From NCBI GenBank assembly GCA_037447605.1, contig CM074804.1, positions 2,052,561 to 2,116,560 of the forward strand: DNA of 64,000 nt. The letters run 5' to 3'. This document shows, piece by piece, positions 57,701-64,000 of the stretch (positions are counted from its first letter, which is position 1; each line of letters begins with the position of its first letter). A model generated the notes under the pieces. That model saw nothing but the letters and a program-made list of their open reading frames with translations. It was not told the DNA's origin and ran no database searches. The DNA comes from Zygnema circumcarinatum. Lineage: Eukaryota; Streptophyta; Zygnematophyceae; Zygnematales; Zygnemataceae. A program made the translations under genes and the position numbers.

Positions 57701-59439
57701 ACGAGTTTGTTCTTCAATGTTCATGTCAGCGAAGTCAAAAGGACGACTGAGTCTAAGGATGTCGAAACACTCGACTTGTTCTCGAGTGGAACGTTGACTA
57801 GATGCTCAATAACCTTGATTTCTGCCGGGCCCACCAATGTTGACCCGCATTGGGTCATATTCCTCTACAGGATAAAACGGGCGGGCAGATCATACACAGG
57901 GCCGGTGGAGTGGTTTACCTCTTCCGCGGCCGCAATTACAACTACAAGCTGCGGCCCCGCCTGCCGCTGATGCTATGGAAGCCGCCCGCGCCCATTTATC
58001 CGCGACTCATTGTCGACACGCCGGGAGGGTTAACCAAAGACGAAGCAAACGAACTGCGGCTCAGGGGACGCCAAATCAGGCCTGTCGCTCGGTTAGGTGA
58101 GATAGTCTGATGTTCTGCTGCAAAGCAGGCTTCATGTCATGTTTGTACAGTCTTGTGGTCAATATGGGTCTTTGACCTACTTGAGCAGAGTTTCCTTATT
58201 TTTTGCGAGTCTAAGCCCTTCCTTAAACACGAGTGATGTCAGGCTTTTGTTTTTTTCCGGCACATGTATTCATTTGTCTGCGTGAAGGTGTCACCCTCCC
58301 ACTTATGGGAATTGCAGTCACATTATTCAGCATTGTTTATGAAAGATCACTACGATTAAGCTGTACCACTAGGGTGAGAATATTAGTGAGAATTTCAGTG
58401 TCTTGACAAACTCTTATTCATGCTTTTCAGATCATTGTGGCCAAAGTACTTTCATTTTGATCAAATGTCACTCCCATCCTTGAAGCGGTTGACCATAAAC
58501 AAGGATGTTGTGGACTTTCGATCCTGTTCTTGTTAGTTGGCATTTGTATGTGGGTCTGGCTGTGCTCTGCTGTGAATGTCTGTCTCCTTCGCCCTGAAGA
58601 CTACTGCTAAGAGACGTCCCTGGGGGGTGGCGCAGGCAAGAATGGGGTTTACCTTAACTTGGTCGAGCAAGTCCAAAAAAATTTCGAGCACAGTGATCTT
58701 GTGAAGGTGGACTGCACAGGCCTCGACAAAAGTGACTACAAAAAAATTGGTGCCAAGCTAAAGGTTAGTTCAACCTTTTCAAGGTTTATCAGCATCGCTT
58801 GCAAGGAGGTAGTTATGACTTCTGCTTGTTCCATGACTGTGTTTTGGTAGCTCATGCCGGACGAGCTAATGCCTCTGTGTTGCTGTTTGTTTGCAGACAT
58901 TGGTACCATGTGTCCTGCTCTCTTTCGAGAAGGAGCAGATTCTCATGTGGCGGGGCCCGCCTGGTGGAATTGTGGATGCGCCCGAGGACTTCGAGAGCAG
59001 CGACAAAGCAGCTATGGAGGCTGGTTATGGTTTCGATGGCGCAGGAGAGACAGTATTCAAGGCAAATAGCAGAACTGATACAGCGGATGAGCAGTCTGAT
59101 TCTGCAGTTGACGCGGAGGAGGGAGATGAAGAGGATGATGACTGGGAGACGGAAAACGAGGATGCGGAGGTGTGGTTTAAGGGAGGACAGGAGGATGATC
59201 CTTCAGTTTCCGAATTTGAGAGATTGTGGGAGGAGGCAAAGGTCTCAGGAGCTATGACGGAGCTGTCATTATCGGAGACACAGACAGGGGGCGAGGAGGA
59301 CCCGAAAGGAGGCGCAATGAGGAGAACTCTTGAGAGTGAGAGTGTGAGTGAGAGGTGGCCGGGCCCTGAGAGCAGTGGAGACACTTTGGCAGATACGGTT
59401 TTGGCTGCTTTGGAGAGGCATCCACGAGCCAAGGAGTAG
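54792..59439 (+). CDS. CRS2-associated factor (CAF1/CAF2-like, CRM domain)
   Basis: Well-supported exons are 56111-57145, 57273-57400, 57871-58096, 58636-58763 and 58897-59439, all in phase, ending at a TAG. CAF-family blocks appear in order: [99 protein letters not shown], then two CRM-type repeats ([31 protein letters not shown] with [20 protein letters not shown]). CAF proteins bind CRS2, a peptidyl-tRNA-hydrolase-like protein, and promote splicing of chloroplast group II introns in land plants. The 5' end is less certain: a transit-peptide-like exon 54792-55052 ([20 protein letters not shown]) and a small exon 55258-55314 are likely, but the joint to 56111 is not in phase and an exon may be missing. 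The C-terminus is acidic. Confidence 0.9.
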
Positions 59440-59943
59440 CCTTCCTTGAGGAGCCTTTGTGGAGCCAGCCCCCCCTTCCACCCGACCCAGGGGAGCTCAG
59501 CTTGAGCCTGAAACCTGGCCCATGGCCCTTTGGGAAGTGGCAAAAATGTTCGGAAATGGAGGCCTCCGCCGTTCAACTCAATGGCTTTATCGAGCTAGAT
59601 TCTCTCCTGAGAGTTCTTTCTGCCTATCAGTTGGAAACCGATGTCGTCATCTGTCTGCAATGGATTTCCATGGAGGTCGTTCCATCCGAAATGTTTTTGC
59701 GATTCTCGTACCGACCTGGCCCGTGTTTTCCGCTTGGTTTTATAGCAGAAAGCACGGAACGTTTGCTTTTCAAAGGATGACAAGGTTTCTTTAACTTGTG
59801 ACTTGTAAAAACAAAAATGTTGCATTTCAGCCCAAACGTGCCGAATTAACAGACATCATTAGGGAGCGGGTAAAGATATTTAGTTTATATGTATTAAATA
59901 TAGAGTGAAAATCGTCCAGTGCCATGCTTGCATATGCATCCTT
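59440..59943. other. Intergenic between convergent genes
   Basis: 3' region shared by the CAF gene (+) and the PAP2 phosphatase gene (-). Overlapping ORFs at 59457-59825 have no family resemblance. Nothing else is seen. Confidence 0.5.
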
Positions 59944-61265
59944 CTACTTGCGCCAAGTCCTGAGTGCGTTCACGGAGAAGGCGCCGACCGCTGCTGCGCA
60001 GGCAACGGCGAGGGAGAGCTGCCCAATGCCGCCCCCCCCGCTCTGAAGAAGCGCCGGAGCAGCCACCTCCTCCCAGACATGCTTCCACAAGACAGCAGAA
60101 ATGGTGCCCGCAGCAGCTCCCACCGCCACCTGACTCACAGTGTGGAGGCCGGTTGCAATCCGCAGCCATGCCTGACCCATCCCCACAGCGACTCACATCA
60201 ATGTGGGCGATAGGACAACCCTCTACAGCTGGTTTAGAGGTTCGTGGGCATATCAAGTATGTGGCCTGAAAGGAAAATCATTCGATAGGTGAGGGAAAAA
60301 CGTACCATGAAAGAGGCCACAGCTATGATGCTCACGGCTGCTGCAAGGCCCAGGACTGAATCCCCGAAGGATTCTTGAACTGCACGTGTCTCCATTCACC
60401 AGCACATGGAAGCCACACATCACCCAATACATTGCACTGATCAATGCTGCCACACATGCTCGCTTTAGCCTAACCCACGTAAATATGTTTACTCTCACTT
60501 TGACACTAGACAAGAACTTGTACAACTGTGACGTTAACCTTGCATTTAACCAATCCCTCCATGTATCAGAATGGCAAGAACACGGCAACATAGCTCACCT
60601 ACGAGCGCGGCATATGTGGCGAGGTATCCCAGACTTTGAGCATGAGAGGATGGCATTCCAGGGTCCGCCTTTATTCCCAGAGCGCTGTCAGGCCTTGCCT
60701 GGTTGATGACCCTCTTCAGCAGCTTCGCCAGCGCACTGTTCAGCACTGCGCCCACAATGCACCACGCGACCGCCTCATCGTGCCACCAAACCAGAACAGA
60801 ACCCGCTGCCAGAGAGACGACCCACTTCGTCTGCACACACCACACAAGGGTGAATACATCTAAAAAAAAATATATTGCGGATATGAACTTATGGCGTGGA
60901 ATGAGGATACGCAATCCTATGTCAAGCTGGGAACTAAAGGGCAAATGGGTTATCTAAACTGCAATGCAAGAATTTAACATGAAGCTCACTAACTTCTACA
61001 AAGGGAGAACGTTTTCTTTTCTTCAGCAGCAAAGGACGGGTCATTGGGCTCATTTTAAGCCTTAAGAAAATCGATTGATCCATGCCGCACAGCGCAAGTG
61101 CCTTCTTTGCAACGTATCTTCACTTCCAGGCGCATTGCCGCCGCTAAATGGCAGTTTACAGTGAGACAATCTTCTCTTTGTTCGAGCAGCACAGCACGCG
61201 CGCGGACAAGGAAGAGGGGCAAAGGAAATGCTCACACTGCTGTTGACTTTCCGCAGCAGCGCCAT
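59944..61265 (-). CDS. LPP-epsilon-like PAP2 phosphatase (probably plastid)
   Basis: Three firm exons from high to low coordinate, 60830-60599, 60379-60306 and 60171-59944, join in phase. The PAP2 catalytic motifs are KRVINQARP (KX6RP), PGMPSSHAQS (PSGH-type) and LRIATGLHTVSQV (RX5HX3 motif with Gln where most PAP2 enzymes have Asp). Hydrophobic helices surround them. The sequence around DPGMPSSHAQS and GLHTVSQVAVGAA resembles plant lipid phosphate phosphatase epsilon, a plastid enzyme that dephosphorylates phosphatidic acid. A start at 61265 (MALLRKVNSSVSISFAPLPC) would give a Ser/Arg-rich, transit-like leader, but I found no phase-compatible donor from it to 60830, so the 5' part of the model is provisional. 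The window between 60860 and 61060 may hold another exon. Confidence 0.82.
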
Positions 61266-61786
61266 GGAGTCACCTTCGCCTCCGCTGCCCCCCAGCTCCC
61301 CTTCTCCGCCCCCTCCCACTGCCGCCACTGCTCCTCGTGTGCGCTCTACCCGACCTGCGCGCTTGCACACGTGTCAGCAGGGCTGCATTGCTCGCCCTCC
61401 ATTACCTCCAAGCCTCCGCGTGCAGCATCGGCCCCGCCTCTCAAGCCTCCCATTCCTCTCCTCTCTCCTCTCCTCCTCCCCTCTGTTCCCCTCACCACAG
61501 CTCAGCCAAGCAGAGCGCAGAGGAGCGGGTTCTTTCAAAGCCGCCACGAGGCCGGTGCGCAACGCCCCATATGCCGGCCATGGCGGCCTGAGGAGGAGAG
61601 GCGTAGCGGGAAGGCGGGCGGCGAGTAACATTTACTGAAGCAGCGCCACGTGGCGGGAGCCCAGCAGTCGAGGGGGGCGTCTGCTCCAACTTCCCCCTCC
61701 TCCCCCAGCTCGGCAGGATGAGGCGCCACGTGGGGCGCGCCCTGCAGCGCCACGTGGCGGGATGGGGGGGGGAGGCGGGCGCTGCA
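61266..61786. promoter_or_regulatory. Divergent promoter region of PAP2 and DHFS genes, with G-boxes
   Basis: A 520-bp interval separates two divergent start codons. Three CACGTG palindromes within GCCACGTGG contexts lie at about 61643-61654, 61723-61733 and 61748-61759, the last about 30 bp before the DHFS start codon used here. The left half is Pro/Ser-codon-like CT-rich sequence with no gene support. Confidence 0.5.
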
Positions 61787-64000
61787 ATGGCTCTCCTCGA
61801 GCCGCTGCGCAACGCGGAGGCGGAGGGGCTGCAGGCCGCGCCGCCGCTCGGCCGCATGCACCGCCTCCTCGCCCGCCTCCGCCACCCCGCCGCGCTCTAC
61901 CGGGTGGGAAGAGGATCTCAAATGTGGGGTGTGAAAATTTTGGAGTTTTGGAGGCTTCGGGATGTGGGGTGCGAGAATTAAGCACGAGACTGGAGTAGAG
62001 GGAGGAGAGTTGTGGAGGGGAGGTGGGGAGAGCGGAGGAGGTTAAGGGGAAGGAGGATAGGGGAAGGGGGAGAGCTGGAGAAGAGATAGCATGAGAGCTT
62101 GACTTGAATAGTGAAGGGAGGGTGAAGGAGAGGATTGTGAGAGGCAGAGGGAAAGGAGGGAAACAGAAGCTGTGGTAAGGGGAGTGGAGGAGAGGTGAAC
62201 AGAGAAGGAAGAGGAGGGTGAAGGAGAAGGTGATGCGTCGGAATTATCTGTGCTTTTGTGCTGCTGATTTTGAATTGCCAATCTGTGCTCGAGGGAATAG
62301 CCAGTGCTGTGTGTGCTAGGCGTTTGCTCTAGCGATGCTGCAGGCTCAAAAACTCCGCTTACTATTCGTTGGGCTGAGGGAAGAGTACATTATTTTATTT
62401 GACTTTGCGTCTTCCCTTTGTATTCAATTGGGCCAGGCAGCCACATTATTTTCTTGGAGGTTTACTCGTGCTTCAGTCAGAAACATCAGAGACTTAGCTG
62501 ACTGATGGGAGGAGTCAGTACAAAATCTTCAACTGTCTGGAAAAGCGCAGTGCCTTCATGAGACTTCCTCGAGTAGCCATAGTTGTTTGCACAATAAAGT
62601 GCACATGTTGACGACTTCATCGGTTTGTCCGACTGACATAAGCGATTCTCTCGATGCAGGTGGTTCACGTGGCAGGCAGCAAAGGCAAGGGCTCAACGGC
62701 GTGCTTTCTGGCCTCCATTTTTCGAGCTGCAGGGCTGCGAACCGGCCTCTACACGAGGTAAGCTCGCCCGCTGCCCTCCACGGGGGGGGGCTCTACTGCT
62801 CTTGGACGCAGGATTCCTGTGCAGGATGTGGGGCTATAGGGCTTGAATTCACGACTAATACCCGCTGACGGCTGCAGCCCGCACGTGCGGAGTCTGCACG
62901 AGCGCATCTGCGGCCCCTCTGGGCTGCCTGTGACTGCGACCGATCTCGACGAGCTCGTGCTGCGTCATCGCAGCGATCTCGCTGCCGCACTGCAAGAGGA
63001 GGGGGGGCAGCTCACGCACTTTGAGGTGAATTCACTGCTTGGCAATGGAACAGAAAAGGAATGGGGTTTCAGTTAAATGATTAAATGGGTACGGATTGGG
63101 CTTGGAGGGACAAGCCAGTGTTGTATGTGCCTAGCGTTCGCTCTACGAATGCTGCAAGCGCAGAAAACTGCGGTTACTATTCATTTTGGCTAATTGTGTG
63201 ATGCCAAAAAGTTCAACATCTCCATGTGATACACGTTCCAGCGTTAACTTGACGCGTGGTCTGAGCGCTGTCACTTTGTGCGTGAGCTGTTGCAGATGCT
63301 GACAGCATTGGCCTTTCTTTACTTTGCTGCGGAGCATGTGGACGTGGCAGTAGTGGAGGTAAATGCCACCTTTTGCCTTGCTGCATACACTCAGCCTCTG
63401 TGCTCTCCAACAACAACAGAACAACAACAACAACAACAACCAACAACAACAACCTTCAACAGAACGTTTGGACAAACTTCTTCTTTTCCTTCTGTTGGTT
63501 ACCTTTGTCCTCCCTCTGCTGTGCGCTCTGCTTGCATGCGCAGACAGGCCTTGGGGGCACCCATGACGCCACCAACGTGGTCCCGCACGCCTCCCTGGCA
63601 GCCGCCTGCATCAGCAGCCTCTCGTGGGAGCACGCGGATGTGCTCGGCGGCACCCTGGAGACCATTGCGCGGGCGAAGGCAGGCATCCTCAAGGCAGGCC
63701 GCCCGGTACGAGATCTCTCTCTCACCTTCCCTCCCCCCCCCCCCCCCNNNNNNNNNNTCCCCCCCCCCCCCCCCCCCTGCCACGCTGCTCTCTTCTCTCC
63801 TGCATGGCGGAGCGCTGTGACGTGATGCGGGCGGGGAGAGGCGGTGCAGCGCAGCTTGTGCTCGCGGAGCAGGCGGAGGCTTCGGCGGAAGCGGTTGTGA
63901 GAGAAGAGGCGGCAAGGCTGAAGGCGCCGCTGCTACACGCCGCACCCCCACTTGTGGAGTGGGCGAACTATCACGCGGTGCAAGAGGGGGGCGGGAGAGG
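61787..64000 (+). CDS. Dihydrofolate synthetase / folylpolyglutamate synthase family (3' incomplete)
   Basis: Exons 61787-61903, 62660-62757, 62878-63025, 63296-63358 and 63544-63705 join in phase. A further exon begins somewhere in 63758-63850 and runs off the window. The Mur-ligase-type P-loop is [31 protein letters not shown] follows, then [19 protein letters not shown] and [13 protein letters not shown], and the ATP/substrate region [20 protein letters not shown] with [10 protein letters not shown]. These match plant dihydrofolate synthetase and bacterial FolC, which ligate glutamate to dihydropteroate or folates. DHFS rather than FPGS is favoured by the ATNVV and GTLE region; this is a judgement by eye. 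An upstream in-frame ATG at 61718 adds 23 residues. Intron 5 contains a poly-C run with an assembly gap. Confidence 0.88.
62299..62374 (+). repeat. Intronic duplicate, copy 1 (DHFS intron 1)
   Basis: A 76-bp segment containing TGCTAGGCGTTTGCTCTAGC, ATGCTGCA and TTACTATTCGTT recurs in degenerate form at 63111-63190 in intron 3 of the same gene. Each copy is in the same orientation. Confidence 0.75.
63111..63190 (+). repeat. Intronic duplicate, copy 2 (DHFS intron 3)
   Basis: Second copy of the 62299-62374 segment, with GCCTAGCGTTCGCTCTACGA, ATGCTGCA and TTACTATTCATT in the same order. Confidence 0.75.
63409..63454. repeat. (CAA)n microsatellite in DHFS intron 4
   Basis: About fifteen CAA units with one interruption. 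Poly-Asn and poly-Gln ORFs over it are artefacts. Confidence 0.9.
63731..63777. repeat. Poly-C run with assembly gap in DHFS intron 5
   Basis: A C homopolymer is interrupted by ten N (63748-63757), mirroring the poly-G gap at 25503-25512. The true length is unknown. The next exon's acceptor lies just downstream, so the gap limits how well that exon start can be placed. Confidence 0.95.

Overview
The window is nuclear DNA from a green-lineage eukaryote. Genes have many GT-AG introns and products are plant-type: a CRS2-associated factor (chloroplast group II intron splicing), a plant Zn/Cd P1B-ATPase with a GICCPSE metal-binding motif, a receptor-like cytoplasmic kinase of the plant U-box-kinase type, a plant-type NDUFB8-like complex I subunit, a plastid LPP-epsilon-like phosphatase and a plant dihydrofolate synthetase. 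I infer a streptophyte (charophyte-grade) alga. A chlorophyte is not excluded and I do not name a species.

Layout: dispersed repeat (1-440); HEL2/ZNF598-type ubiquitin ligase (+, 1014-5651); gene-poor stretch; AFG1-like mitochondrial AAA ATPase (+, 8962-13191); a kinase-PH-WD40 fusion gene (-, 20130-14762); COA1-like cytochrome oxidase assembly factor (+, 21568-23052); NDUFB8-like subunit (-, 24990-23856); RNA polymerase I largest subunit (+, 25407-40026, 21 exons, with a 2.8-kb minisatellite in intron 8); a repeat nest of inverted-repeat elements (40.6-44.8 kb); Zn/Cd-type HMA ATPase with a very long Cys/His tail (+, 46250-51552); a 1.5-kb inverted repeat; ribosomal protein eL34 (-, 54551-53492); CRS2-associated factor (+, 54792-59439); LPP-epsilon-like PAP2 phosphatase (-, 61265-59944); dihydrofolate synthetase (+, 61787 to the window end, incomplete). 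I rebuilt the exons by hand. For most genes every junction is GT-AG and phase-compatible and the joined protein reads through known family motifs. Exceptions are stated per gene.

The genes do not form a pathway. Three products act in mitochondria (AFG1-like, COA1-like, NDUFB8-like), two or three in plastids (CAF, LPP-epsilon-like, possibly folate synthesis), and two in ribosome production or content (Pol I, eL34). Four gene pairs are head-to-head: kinase/COA1, NDUFB8-like/Pol I, eL34/CAF and LPP/DHFS. Three of these have less than about 550 bp between start codons.

Most notable: (1) a single gene that appears to encode an RLCK-type kinase, a PH domain and a seven-bladed WD40 propeller; (2) a 1009-bp foldback element at 41357-42365 with an 8-bp target duplication and an unoccupied copy of its target 2.2 kb away; (3) a 1.5-kb imperfect inverted repeat starting 26 bp after the HMA stop codon; (4) a tract of palindromic ACCAGTCGACTGGT units. 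I saw no CRISPR array, operon, rRNA or convincing tRNA.
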